Assembly (NCBI RefSeq): GCF_009834125.1
Contig: NZ_CP047146.1
Span: 1,419,501-1,483,500, forward strand
Direction: 5' to 3'
Source: Streptomyces sp. GS7
GTDB lineage: Bacteria > Actinomycetota > Actinomycetes > Streptomycetales > Streptomycetaceae
DNA: 64,000 bases
Part shown: piece after piece, positions 55,543-64,000 of the stretch
Position numbering within the stretch: position 1 is the stretch's first letter
Layout: each line of letters starts with the position of its first letter
Notes under the pieces: generated by a model
The model's input: the letters and a program-made list of their open reading frames with translations, nothing else
Databases searched by the model: none
Told to the model about the DNA's origin: nothing
Program-made: the position numbers and the translations under genes

Positions 55543-56991
55543 ATGAACAAGCCACTGCGGAGGGTGTCGGTCTTCTGCCTCGCAATGATCCTTGTGCTGA
55601 TGGGCTGGGCCACCTGGATCCAGGGCGCCAAGGCTAGTGACTACCAGGACGACCCGCACAATCCGCGGGTGGCGATCGCCAAGTACTCAGCACCGCTCGG
55701 CAACATCCTCGTCGACGGGCAGCCGGTCACCGGCTCGGCCACCACGAACGCCAACCTGAAGTACAAGCGGACCTACAAGAACGGCCCGCTCTACGCCCCG
55801 GTCACCGGCTTCTCCTCGCAGATCTTCGGCAGCACCCAGCTGGAGAGCCTCTACAGCGACCTGCTCGGCGGCACCGACAGCCGGCTGCAGACCCCCTCCG
55901 ACGCGCTGCTGCACGAGCGGCCCAGGGGCGGCGACGTGGCCACCACCATCGATCCCAAGGTCCAGAAGGCCGGCTACGACGCCCTCGGCGGCAAGACCGG
56001 CGCCGCCATCGCGCTCGACCCGGCGACCGGCCGGATCCTGGGCATGGTCAGCACCCCGTCGTACGACCCCGGGACGTTCGCCGGGTCCGGCGCCGCCGAC
56101 CAGAAGGCATGGCAGGCGATGTCGCAGGACAGCCGGCAGCCCAACCTGAACCGCGCGCTGCGCCAGCCGCTGCCGCCCGGCTCCACCTTCAAGCTGGTGG
56201 TCGCCGCCGCCGCGCTGGAGAACGGCCTGTACTCCTCCGTGGACCAGCCCACCGCCAGCCCCGACCCGTACACCCTGCCGAACACCAGCACCAAGCTCAC
56301 CAACGAGAGCTCCTCGGCGCCCTGCGAGAACGCCACCATCCGCACCGCGCTCCAGTACTCGTGCAACACCGTCTTCGCGAAGATGGCGGTGGACCTCGGC
56401 AAGGACAAGGTGCGGGCGCAGGCCGAGAAGTTCGGGTTCAACGACGACAAGATGGACGTCCCGGTCCGGGCGACCAAGAGCGTCTACCCGTCGGACATGG
56501 ACCAGGCGCAGACCGCGCTCTCCGGGATCGGCCAGTTCAACGACCAGGCGACGCCGCTCCAGATGGCCATGGTCGCCTCGGCGATCGCCAACGGGGGCGA
56601 CCTGAAGACCCCGCAGCTGGTCGATCAGCTCACCGACGGCGGCGGCAACACCGTCCAGAAGAACAGCCCGAAGACCTACCACCAGGTGATGTCGGCGCGG
56701 ACCGCGGCGCAGCTGCGGTCGGCGATGCAGACGGTCGTGGACCAGGGCACCGGCTCCAACGCGCAGATCGGCGGACTGACCGTCGGCGGCAAGACGGGCA
56801 CCGCTCAGCACGGCGTCAACAACAGCGGTACGCCCTACGCCTGGTTCGTCTCGTACGCCGATGACGGCAAGGGGCACCAGGTCGCGGTCGCCGTGATGGT
56901 CGAGGACGGGCTGGCGGCCCGCAACGAGGTCTCCGGCAACGGGCTGGCGGCCCCGATCGCCAAGGCGATGATGCAGGCCGCGCTGAAGTAG
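55543..56991 (+). CDS. Class B penicillin-binding protein (PbpA type, short)
   Basis: The ATG at 55543 with GAGGAG upstream gives 482 residues. One N-terminal membrane anchor (VSVFCLAMILVLMGWATWI) precedes a short dimerisation region and the transpeptidase domain: Ser214-Thr-Phe-Lys217 is the SxxK site, Ser273-Cys-Asn is SxN, and Lys417-Thr-Gly is KTG. It lacks the long N-terminal pedestal of PBP2 and FtsI, like mycobacterial PbpA. It cross-links peptidoglycan outside the membrane. It may share a transcript with folC, although a promoter-like TAGACT lies before folC. Confidence 0.9.
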   Translation: MNKPLRRVSVFCLAMILVLMGWATWIQGAKASDYQDDPHNPRVAIAKYSAPLGNILVDGQPVTGSATTNANLKYKRTYKNGPLYAPVTGFSSQIFGSTQLESLYSDLLGGTDSRLQTPSDALLHERPRGGDVATTIDPKVQKAGYDALGGKTGAAIALDPATGRILGMVSTPSYDPGTFAGSGAADQKAWQAMSQDSRQPNLNRALRQPLPPGSTFKLVVAAAALENGLYSSVDQPTASPDPYTLPNTSTKLTNESSSAPCENATIRTALQYSCNTVFAKMAVDLGKDKVRAQAEKFGFNDDKMDVPVRATKSVYPSDMDQAQTALSGIGQFNDQATPLQMAMVASAIANGGDLKTPQLVDQLTDGGGNTVQKNSPKTYHQVMSARTAAQLRSAMQTVVDQGTGSNAQIGGLTVGGKTGTAQHGVNNSGTPYAWFVSYADDGKGHQVAVAVMVEDGLAARNEVSGNGLAAPIAKAMMQAALK

Positions 56992-57082
56992 CCGGGCCAC
57001 CGGCCGGGCCGGGTGCGGCGCGGTGCCGGCGGGCGGTGGCGCAGCGCGCCCGCTGTCAGAGGTGCCTCGTAGACTTGTCGTC

Positions 57083-58597
57083 GTGAGCGAGCGCCCCCAG
57101 AACGACGACCCCGACCCGACCGACGCCTTCGACGACATGGTCGAGGCCGAGACCCATCGCGACCCCGACCTCGCTGTGATCGAGGCCGGCAGCCGGACCC
57201 TGCGCGCGCAGGCCGGACCGCCGCAGGGGGACCAGGTCCCGGCCCGCCCCGCCGACCCGGAGGTCGACCGCGCGCTGCGCGCCGTCGAGGAGGAACTCGC
57301 CGGCCGCTGGGGCGAGACCCAGCTCGACCCGTCGGTCCAGCGCATCGTCGCCCTGCTGGACATCCTGGGCACGCCGCAGCGCGCCTACCCCTCCATCCAC
57401 ATCACGGGGACGAACGGCAAGACCAGCACGGCCCGCATGATCGAGGCCCTGCTCTCCGCCTTCGAGCTGCGCACCGGCCGGTACACCAGCCCGCACGTCC
57501 AGTCGATCACCGAGCGGATCAGCCTGGACGGCAGCCCGATCTCCGCCGAGCGCTTCATCGAGACGTACCGCGACATCGCTCCCTACGTAGAGATGGTCGA
57601 CGCCCAGCAGGAGTACCGCCTCTCCTTCTTCGAGGTGCTGACGGCGATGGCGTATGCGGCCTTCGCGGACACCCCCGTGGACGTGGCGGTCGTCGAGGTC
57701 GGCATGGGCGGCACCTGGGACGCGACCAACGTCATCGACGCCGATGTCGCGGTGATCACCCCGATCGCGCTGGACCACACCGACCGCCTCGGCGAGACGC
57801 CCGAGCAGATCGCCGGTGAGAAGTCCGGGATCATCAAGAAGGACGCGACGGTCGTGCTCGCCCAGCAGCCGGTGGACGCCGCCTCGGTGATGCTCAAGCG
57901 CGCCGTCGAGGTGGATGCCACGGTCGCCCGCGAGGGCATGGAGTTCGGGGTGCTCTCCCGCGAGGTGGCGGTCGGCGGCCAGATGCTGACGCTGCGCGGA
58001 CTGGGCGGCGAGTACCCGGAGGTCTTCCTGCCGCTGTACGGCGCCCACCAGGCGCACAACGCCGCGGTCGCGCTCGCCGCCGTCGAGGCGTTCTTCGGCG
58101 TCGGCTCCGAGCACGCCCGCCCGCTCGACATCGACACCGTCCGCTCCGCGTTCGCCGCGGTCGTCTCGCCCGGCCGGATGGAGGTGGTCCGGCGCAGCCC
58201 CACGGTCGTGCTGGACGCCGCGCACAATCCGGCGGGCGCGCAGGCGGCGGCCGAGGCGGTCACCGAGGCGTTCGGTTTCAGCCGGCTGGTGGGGGTCGTC
58301 GGCGCCAGCGCCGACAAGGACGTCCGGGGCTTCCTGGAGGCGTTCGAGCCGATCTTCGCCGAGGTCGTGGTGACGCGTAATTCCAGCCAGCGCGCGATGG
58401 ACCCGGACGAGCTGGCCGCCGTCGCCGTCGAGGTCTTCGGCGCCGAGCGGGTCCAGGTCGAGCCGCGCCTGGACGACGCCCTGGAGGCGGCGATCACGCT
58501 GGCCGAGGAAGAGGGCGAGTTCTCCGGCGCGGGCGTGCTGGTGACCGGTTCGGTGATCACGGTCGGCGAGGCCCGGCTGCTCCTGGGAAGGAACTGA
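57083..58597 (+). CDS. folC: Folylpolyglutamate synthase / dihydrofolate synthase
   Basis: FolC adds glutamate to dihydropteroate and extends folate polyglutamate tails. The GTG at 57083 gives 504 residues. The ATP loop GTNGKTS is at 109-115, then SPHVQSITERI, VEVGMGGTWDATN and, in the second domain, LDAAHNPAG. An acidic N-terminal extension of about 80 residues is typical of actinobacteria. No Shine-Dalgarno is present; TAGACT ends 7 bases before the GTG, an arrangement close to that of valS, so translation is probably leaderless. The next gene starts 2 bases after its stop. Confidence 0.94.
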   Translation: MSERPQNDDPDPTDAFDDMVEAETHRDPDLAVIEAGSRTLRAQAGPPQGDQVPARPADPEVDRALRAVEEELAGRWGETQLDPSVQRIVALLDILGTPQRAYPSIHITGTNGKTSTARMIEALLSAFELRTGRYTSPHVQSITERISLDGSPISAERFIETYRDIAPYVEMVDAQQEYRLSFFEVLTAMAYAAFADTPVDVAVVEVGMGGTWDATNVIDADVAVITPIALDHTDRLGETPEQIAGEKSGIIKKDATVVLAQQPVDAASVMLKRAVEVDATVAREGMEFGVLSREVAVGGQMLTLRGLGGEYPEVFLPLYGAHQAHNAAVALAAVEAFFGVGSEHARPLDIDTVRSAFAAVVSPGRMEVVRRSPTVVLDAAHNPAGAQAAAEAVTEAFGFSRLVGVVGASADKDVRGFLEAFEPIFAEVVVTRNSSQRAMDPDELAAVAVEVFGAERVQVEPRLDDALEAAITLAEEEGEFSGAGVLVTGSVITVGEARLLLGRN

Positions 58598-58599
58598 CC

Positions 58600-58944
58600 A
58601 TGCGCACGCTGTGTGCCAGCACCCTGATAGGGGAGTTCTTCGTGATCGGCTTCGCCGGTCTGGTCGCGATGCAGCTCACCGATCTGTCGGCGGCCACGAT
58701 CTGGACGGTCAGCGGGATCGCGATGCTGCTGAGCGTCCTGCTGTGCGGCATGCTGAACCGCCCCGGCGGCGTCCAGCTCGGCTGGGTGCTCCAGATCGGC
58801 CTGATCGCCAGCGGCCTGGTCATCCCCACGATGTACTTCCTCGGCGGTGTCTTCGCCGCGCTGTGGTGGGCGTCGGTGCACTTCGGACGCAAGATCGACG
58901 ACGCGAAGGCCCGGTTCGCGGCCGAATCGTCCGCCGCGGGCTGA
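58600..58944 (+). CDS. DUF4233 membrane protein
   Basis: A 114-residue membrane protein with four hydrophobic helices (first LIGEFFVIGFAGLVAMQ, last MYFLGGVFAALWWASVHFGRKID) and a short charged tail. It matches the DUF4233 family always found between folC and ndk in streptomycetes. Its ATG is two bases after the folC stop, with GGAAGGAA inside folC as ribosome site, so it is translated with folC. Function unknown. Confidence 0.88.
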   Translation: MRTLCASTLIGEFFVIGFAGLVAMQLTDLSAATIWTVSGIAMLLSVLLCGMLNRPGGVQLGWVLQIGLIASGLVIPTMYFLGGVFAALWWASVHFGRKIDDAKARFAAESSAAG

Positions 58945-59052
58945 GCCCCGCCAGGCCGCGGGGGCCCGGCACCGGAGGGCCGGTGCGTAGCCGGTAGCCT
59001 CAAGGCAACGCTGACCGTCGTTCATATACAGGCATATACAGGGAGTCCCTTC

Positions 59053-59466
59053 GTGAGCCAGCGCACCCTCGTCCTTCTCAAGCCCGATGCCGTCCAGCGC
59101 GGCCTGATCGGCGAGATCATCGGCCGGATCGAGCGCAAGGCGAACTGGACGATCAGCGCGCTGGAACTGCGCACGCTCGACCGCGCCCTTCTTGAGCAGC
59201 ACTACGCCGAGCACGTCGGCCGGGACTTCTACGAGCCGCTGGTGCAGTTCATGTCGTCCGGCCCGGTCGTCTCGCTGGTCGTCGAGGGTGAGCGGGTCAT
59301 CGAGGGCGTACGGGCACTGGCCGGGCCCACTGACCCGATTGCCGCCCCGAGTGGGTCCATTCGTGGGGACTTCGGAACGATCACCCGGGAAAATCTGATC
59401 CACGCCTCGGATTCCGAAGAGTCCGCCGAGCGCGAGATCAAGATTTTCTTCCCCGGGATTTCCTGA
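59053..59466 (+). CDS. ndk: Nucleoside diphosphate kinase
   Basis: Ndk equilibrates nucleoside triphosphate pools by passing phosphate through a histidine. The 137-residue protein has Lys10 in LLKPDAVQRG, RNRP-type loop residues and the phospho-accepting His117 in ENLIHASDS. The GTG start follows GGGAG. A 10-base direct repeat, CATATACAGG twice at 59023-59042, lies just upstream and may carry the -10 region. A hairpin follows. Confidence 0.95.
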   Translation: MSQRTLVLLKPDAVQRGLIGEIIGRIERKANWTISALELRTLDRALLEQHYAEHVGRDFYEPLVQFMSSGPVVSLVVEGERVIEGVRALAGPTDPIAAPSGSIRGDFGTITRENLIHASDSEESAEREIKIFFPGIS

Positions 59467-59497
59467 CACGCCATTAGTGGCCAACCCCCTTGTGACC

Positions 59498-59529
59498 AGG
59501 GGCGACCGGTGAAATCATCGGTCGCCCCT
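59498..59529 (+). terminator. ndk terminator
   Basis: AGGGGCGACCG (59498-59508) pairs with CGGTCGCCCCT (59519-59529) over a 10-base loop, 32 bases after the ndk stop; TTGG follows. Confidence 0.75.
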
Positions 59530-59752
59530 TGGTGTACACGACACGATCGGGGGAACGCATCCCCGCGACACGACGTCACCATTGAGGGGGGCGGGTGCGT
59601 GTACGGCTGACAATGGCTAAACGGCCTCCCGCCGTGTTCGGGTGGGGTACCACTACGAACTACGATGGGGGCTTCCGCGCCTCACAGCGCATCACCTCCT
59701 GCCGACCTCAAAGTAAGCATTCGCTCCAGTTGGGAAGGCCAGACGTATCCTC

Positions 59753-60784
59753 ATGGGGAACAACATGTCGTTCATCGGCCGTGACATGGCTGTCGACCTC
59801 GGGACCGCCAACACGCTGGTGTACGTCAGGGGCCGCGGCATCGTTCTCAACGAACCGTCGGTCGTGGCCATCAACACCAACACCGGCGGCATCCTGGCCG
59901 TAGGTGCCGAGGCGAAGAAGATGATCGGCCGGACGCCCGGCAACATCGTCGCCGTACGGCCGTTGAAGGACGGCGTGATCGCCGACTTCGAGATCACCGA
60001 GCGGATGCTCCGCTACTTCATCCTGAAGATCCACAAGCGGCGCTACCTCGCCCGCCCGCGGGTGGTCGTCTGCGTCCCCTCCGGAATCACGGGAGTTGAG
60101 CGCCGCGCGGTCATCGAGGCGTCGACCCAGGCAGGCGCCCGCCAGGTCCACATCATCGAGGAGCCGATGGCCGCGGCGATCGGCTCCGGCCTGCCGGTCC
60201 ACGAGGCCACCGGCAACATGGTCGTGGACATCGGCGGCGGGACGACCGAGGTCGCGGTCATCTCGCTCGGCGGCATCGTCACCGCCCAGTCGATCCGGGT
60301 GGCCGGCGACGAGCTGGACAACGCGATCATCCAGCACATCAAGAAGGAGTACAGCCTGCTGCTGGGCGAGCGCACCGCCGAGTCCATCAAGATCACCATC
60401 GGTTCGGCGTACGACCTGGAGCAGGACGAGCACACCGAGATCCGCGGCCGCGACCTGGTCTCCGGCCTGCCGAAGACCGTCGTCATCTCCGCCGCCGAGG
60501 TCCGCAAGGCCATCGAGGAACCGGTCAACTCCATCGTCGACGCGGTCAAGACGACCCTCGACAAGTGCCCGCCGGAGCTGTCCGGTGACGTCATGGACCG
60601 CGGCATCGTTCTCACCGGTGGCGGCGCTCTGCTCCGCGGCCTCGACGAGCGGCTGCGCCGCGAGACCGGTATGCCCATCCACATCGCCGAGGACCCGCTC
60701 GACTCCGTCGCGCTCGGTTCCGGCAAGTGCGTCGAGGAGTTCGAGGCGCTCCAGCAGGTCCTCGACTCCCAGCCGCGCCGCTGA
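59753..60784 (+). CDS. mreB: Rod-shape actin homologue MreB
   Basis: MreB is a bacterial actin. In Streptomyces it is needed for spore-wall thickening rather than hyphal growth. The 343-residue protein has phosphate 1 [10 protein letters not shown], phosphate 2 [13 protein letters not shown], and the adenosine motif [11 protein letters not shown]. An in-frame ATG at 59765 has the better ribosome site (GGGGAA), so the product may lack four residues. The upstream 286 bases hold a TACGAT hexamer (59661) after a tandem ACTACGA repeat, a likely promoter. It starts the mreBCD-mrdA cluster. Confidence 0.95.
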   Translation: MGNNMSFIGRDMAVDLGTANTLVYVRGRGIVLNEPSVVAINTNTGGILAVGAEAKKMIGRTPGNIVAVRPLKDGVIADFEITERMLRYFILKIHKRRYLARPRVVVCVPSGITGVERRAVIEASTQAGARQVHIIEEPMAAAIGSGLPVHEATGNMVVDIGGGTTEVAVISLGGIVTAQSIRVAGDELDNAIIQHIKKEYSLLLGERTAESIKITIGSAYDLEQDEHTEIRGRDLVSGLPKTVVISAAEVRKAIEEPVNSIVDAVKTTLDKCPPELSGDVMDRGIVLTGGGALLRGLDERLRRETGMPIHIAEDPLDSVALGSGKCVEEFEALQQVLDSQPRR

Positions 60785-61027
60785 CGAGACCCCGGACCCG
60801 ACTCGTTCCGCGGCCGTCACACGGCGGTCGCGGGGGTCGGGCACCATACACACAGCAGCCGATCCGTCCGCCGGATCGCTGACATACACCCGTAACGCTC
60901 CCACAGATACGGTGCACGGACGTTCCACCGCCCGCACCGTCACATCAAGGCACAACGCTCAACTCCCGAACGAGACCGGCGGGTCCGCAGCCGGCCGGTC
61001 CTACGAGGAAGGACACGGCCGCCGCAC

Positions 61028-61957
61028 GTGAGGGACACACGAGAGAGCCGGCTGCTGCTGGTGCTGCTGGTCGCGATCGCGTTCGCGCTGATCACGGTCG
61101 ATATCCGCGGCGGCGCACAGTCCCCGCTCGACGGCGCCCGGCAGGCCGCCGCCTCTGCCTTCGGCCCGGTCGAGCGCGGCGTGGCCCGGGTCGTCAACCC
61201 GGTGGGCAACGCCGTCGGCGCCGTACGGGATTCCGGCGAGCGCCACAACCGCATCCGGACCCTGGAGCACGAGAACGCGGCCCTGAAGGCCAAGCTCTCC
61301 TCGCCCGACCACAACCGCAGCCGCGCCGCCGAACTGGACAAGATCCTCAAGACCGCCGGCACCGGCCAGTACGCCATCAAGGGCGCCGAGGTCATCGCCA
61401 TCGGATCGGCGCAGGGCTTCTCCTGGACCGTCACCATCGACGCCGGCAGCCGCGACGGTATCGCCCGCGACATGACCGTCCTCAACGGCGACGGGCTGGT
61501 CGGCCGGATCACCACCGTCACCCCGCACACCTCCACCGTGCTGCTGGCCGCCGACCCGGAGTTCACCGTCGGCACCCGCATGGAGAAGACCAACGAGATC
61601 GGCTTCGCCAACGGGCAGGGCGTCCGCTCGCTGCGCGTCCAGCTGCTCAACGGCAAGGCCGACGTCAAGAAGGGCGACCGGCTGGTCACCTTCGGCTCCA
61701 GCAAGGACAAGCCGTTCGTGCCCGGAGTGCCGGTCGGCACGGTCTCGAAGGTCGAACCGCTCAACGGCGATCTGACCCGCACCCTCCAGGTCACGCCGTT
61801 CGTTTCCTTCTCGTCGCTCGACATCGTCGGCGTCGTCGTCCAGCCGCCCCGCGAGGACCCGCGGGACACCGTGCTGCCGCCCCCGGTCAAACCCGAACCG
61901 ACGCCGACGGTCACCGTCACGGCCACCCCCTCCGCGAGCGCTTCTCCCAGGAGCTGA
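61028..61957 (+). CDS. mreC: Rod-shape determining protein MreC
   Basis: A 309-residue bitopic protein: GTG start, membrane helix LLLVLLVAIAFALITVDI at about residues 8-25, a coiled coil around GERHNRIRTLEHENAALKAKL, two beta domains (AIGSAQGFSWTVTIDAGSRDGI, VRSLRVQLLNGKADVKKGDRLVT) and a Pro/Thr/Ser tail. It links MreB and PBPs in the wall-synthesis complex. It begins 243 bases after mreB and ends 3 bases before mreD. The nearest GAGGAAGGA is rather far upstream of the start. Confidence 0.93.
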   Translation: MRDTRESRLLLVLLVAIAFALITVDIRGGAQSPLDGARQAAASAFGPVERGVARVVNPVGNAVGAVRDSGERHNRIRTLEHENAALKAKLSSPDHNRSRAAELDKILKTAGTGQYAIKGAEVIAIGSAQGFSWTVTIDAGSRDGIARDMTVLNGDGLVGRITTVTPHTSTVLLAADPEFTVGTRMEKTNEIGFANGQGVRSLRVQLLNGKADVKKGDRLVTFGSSKDKPFVPGVPVGTVSKVEPLNGDLTRTLQVTPFVSFSSLDIVGVVVQPPREDPRDTVLPPPVKPEPTPTVTVTATPSASASPRS

Positions 61958-61960
61958 CCG

Positions 61961-62674
61961 ATGCGCATCAACCGGATCCTGCTCGCCACCCCGCTGGTGG
62001 TGGTCGCCCTGATCATTCAGGTCAGCATCCTCGGCAGACTCCAACTGCCCGGCGCCGTACCGGATCTGCTGCTGCTGGTGGTCCTCGGGCTGGCCCTCGT
62101 CTACGGCCACGTCGGCGGCTCGCTGATCGGCTTCGGCGCCGGACTGCTCGCCGACCTCGCCCCGCCGTCCGACCACGCCATCGGGCGCTACGCCCTGGTC
62201 CTGTGCGTCATCGGCTACGCCGCGGGCCTGACCAAGCCGGACAGCGGGCAGCACCGCTCGGCGACCCTGCCGCTGATGGTCGTCCTCGGCGCCGCCCTCG
62301 GCTCCACGCTGCTGTACGCGGGCGTCGGCTCGCTCGTCGGCGACACCGCGGCCCGGCACGTCGGCATCGTCGGGCTGCTGCTCAGCTCCACGCTCTACGA
62401 CCTGCTGCTGGCCCCCTTCACCGTCCCGCTGGTGATGGCGCTGGCGCGCCGGACGGAGCACGATCCGCTGGCCACCGACGGCTCCGGCGGCTCCGCGATT
62501 CCGGTGGCCCGCCGGAAGCCGGCGTACGGCTGGCTCAACACCGGCACCGGCCTCAAGGCCAGCCGCGGCGCCATGAAGGCGGTACGGACCGGCCGGGTGC
62601 CCAAGCCGGCGCGGGGCGGCAAGTCGGGCCGCATGAAGGGCGTCAAGGGACTCAAGGGGGTCAAGAGGCTGTGA
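61961..62674 (+). CDS. mreD: Rod-shape determining protein MreD
   Basis: A 237-residue membrane protein with five to six hydrophobic helices (MRINRILLATPLVVVALIIQVSI start) and a long basic C-terminal tail rich in Arg, Lys and Gly that ends in repeated GVKGLKGVK. It lies between mreC and mrdA, as expected. The tail of about 60 residues is longer than in rod-shaped bacteria, as is usual for streptomycetes. Confidence 0.92.
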   Translation: MRINRILLATPLVVVALIIQVSILGRLQLPGAVPDLLLLVVLGLALVYGHVGGSLIGFGAGLLADLAPPSDHAIGRYALVLCVIGYAAGLTKPDSGQHRSATLPLMVVLGAALGSTLLYAGVGSLVGDTAARHVGIVGLLLSSTLYDLLLAPFTVPLVMALARRTEHDPLATDGSGGSAIPVARRKPAYGWLNTGTGLKASRGAMKAVRTGRVPKPARGGKSGRMKGVKGLKGVKRL

Positions 62675-62723
62675 GCGCCCACCCGTCACCCGACCACCAC
62701 CCCGCATGGAGGCGCTGCGCGCC

Positions 62724-64000
62724 ATGAGCAATATTCCGGAAACCGGCCGGACCTCGCGGGTCACCATCCGGCTGGTCGCGATCCAGATCCTGGTCTTCTC
62801 GCTGCTGGCCACGCTCGGCGGCCGGCTCTGGTACCTCCAGATCCGCAACGGCCAGGAGTACGCCGCCAAGGCCAGGTCCAACCACGTCCAGCAGGTCATC
62901 GACCCGGCCACCCGCGGCTCCATCCTCGACGCCCGCGGGGTGGCGCTGGCCGACAACCAGACCCGGCTCGTGGTCTCCGCCAGCCGCACCGACCTGCTGA
63001 AGATGAAGGACGGCGGCAAGGCCGTGCTCACCCGGCTGGCCAAGGTCCTGAACCTGCCCGCGCAGGAGATCCGCGACAAGGTCCGGCTCTGCGACGCCAA
63101 GACCCCGCAGCCCTGCTGGAACGGCTCGCCCTACCAGCCGATCCCGATCACCGACGAGGCCACCACCCAGCAGGCCCTCCAGATCCGCGAGCGCTCCGAG
63201 GACTTCCCGGGCATCAGTGCCGAGCCCACCGCCGTACGCCGCTACGCCGCCCCCGGCGACGCCAACGCCGCCCAGGTTCTCGGCTATCTGTCGCCGGTCA
63301 CCGACGAGGAGATCACGAAGGCCAAGAACAGCCCCGCGCCGCTGCTGCGCTCCGACCAGATCGGCCGGTCCGGGCTGGAGCGGCAGTACGACGAGTACCT
63401 GCGCGGCAAGGCCGCCGTCACCCGTTACGAGGTCGACAACCTCGGCCGGGTCATCGGCCAGGCCAAGAGCGACAAGGGCCAGGCCGGTTCGAGCGTGGTC
63501 ACCAGCATCGACGCCCGCGTGCAGGCCATAGCGGAGAAGCAGCTCGACCAGGCGATGAAGGACGCCCGCCAGCAGGTGGACCGGAACACCGGCACCAACT
63601 ACAAGGCCGACTCCGGCGCCGTGGTCGTCATGGAGGCCAAGACCGGCCGGGTGGTGGCGATGGCCTCCAACCCCACCTACGACCCCAACGCCTGGGTCGG
63701 CGGCATCTCCGGCAAGGACTACGCCCACCTCACCGGCAAGGACTCCAACTACCCGCTGCTCAACCGCGCCATCCAGGGGCAGGCCGCCCCCGGCTCGATC
63801 TTCAAGGTCATCTCGACCTCCGCCGCGGTCAACGCCGGCTACCCCTTCGACGGCCACTACCCCTGCACCAGCTCGTACAGCATCGGCGGCCAGGTCTTCC
63901 GGAACTTCGAGGGCGAATCGCAGGGCGACATCAGCCTGGGCCGTGCGCTGGAGGTCTCCTGCGACACCGTCTTCTACCGGATCGGGCACGAGGAGTGGAA
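62724..64000 (+). CDS. mrdA: Penicillin-binding protein 2 (class B, elongation type), partial
   Basis: The ATG at 62724, 11 bases after GGAGG, starts a class B PBP that runs off the window after about 425 residues; an in-frame ATG at 62706 is less likely. A membrane anchor (VAIQILVFSLLATLGGRLWYLQ) and the pedestal domain (RGSILDARGVALADN, YLRGKAAV) precede the transpeptidase. Ser358-Ile-Phe-Lys361 is SxxK and Ser412-Cys-Asp414 is the SxD form typical of PBP2; the KTG motif is outside the window. It forms the lateral or spore wall with MreBCD, and the missing neighbour should be rodA. Confidence 0.94.
   Translation, partial: MSNIPETGRTSRVTIRLVAIQILVFSLLATLGGRLWYLQIRNGQEYAAKARSNHVQQVIDPATRGSILDARGVALADNQTRLVVSASRTDLLKMKDGGKAVLTRLAKVLNLPAQEIRDKVRLCDAKTPQPCWNGSPYQPIPITDEATTQQALQIRERSEDFPGISAEPTAVRRYAAPGDANAAQVLGYLSPVTDEEITKAKNSPAPLLRSDQIGRSGLERQYDEYLRGKAAVTRYEVDNLGRVIGQAKSDKGQAGSSVVTSIDARVQAIAEKQLDQAMKDARQQVDRNTGTNYKADSGAVVVMEAKTGRVVAMASNPTYDPNAWVGGISGKDYAHLTGKDSNYPLLNRAIQGQAAPGSIFKVISTSAAVNAGYPFDGHYPCTSSYSIGGQVFRNFEGESQGDISLGRALEVSCDTVFYRIGHEEW

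Overview
The window is high-GC actinobacterial DNA, almost certainly from a Streptomyces or a very close relative. The signs are strong GC bias at third codon positions, frequent GTG starts, GGAGG-type ribosome sites, and a gene order (csnR-K, malQ, asd, sodF, rpiB, tig-clpP1-clpP2-clpX, valS, folC, ndk, mreBCD, mrdA) that matches what I recall of the Streptomyces coelicolor chromosome core. I see no phage, transposon, CRISPR array, replication origin or biosynthetic gene cluster.

Layout. Positions 1-7400 hold the 3' end of an unknown gene and then a leftward operon: ROK repressor, sugar-binding lipoprotein, two permeases, GH4 glycosidase and BadF-type kinase. This looks like the csnR-csnEFGHK chito-oligosaccharide uptake system. 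Positions 7.6-13.2 kb carry a small secreted protein, a MscS channel, an HNH nuclease and a large secreted GH84-like glycosidase. Positions 13.7-16.8 kb hold a small repeat-bearing protein coupled to malQ, then a small membrane protein. Positions 17.2-21.9 kb look accessory: an acyl-ACP desaturase with a striking palindromic operator, an EamA transporter, a LysR regulator and allantoicase. The EamA and allantoicase promoters are near copies of one another. Positions 22.0-31.5 kb hold two PepN paralogues around asd and a Vsr-like protein, then a mycothiol-type oxidoreductase and sodF. Positions 31.6-37.3 kb have three paralogous amino acid permeases with bioY among them. Positions 37.4-44.6 kb are housekeeping and stress genes: rpiB, a Nei-type glycosylase, an Eis-like acetyltransferase, a SpoIIE phosphatase, a cation antiporter, an orphan ABC ATPase and an ArsC-like protein.

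From 45.2 kb the region is conserved core: tRNA-Gly and tRNA-Pro, trigger factor, ClpP1/ClpP2/ClpX (protein folding and turnover), valS, a class B PBP, folC, ndk, and the mreB-mreC-mreD-mrdA lateral-wall cluster, cut by the window edge inside mrdA.

The most notable features outside plain annotation are these: a roughly 70-bp promoter block shared without gaps by the EamA and allantoicase genes, with a LysR gene between them; several in-frame low-complexity or minisatellite expansions inside conserved enzymes (csnH, csnG, malQ, one permease); a GH84 enzyme whose catalytic Asp-Asp pair is Gln-Asp; a small PLTSE-repeat protein coupled to malQ; and a possible ATC start codon for the antiporter. 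All calls rest on reading the sequence and on remembered family knowledge; no search was run.
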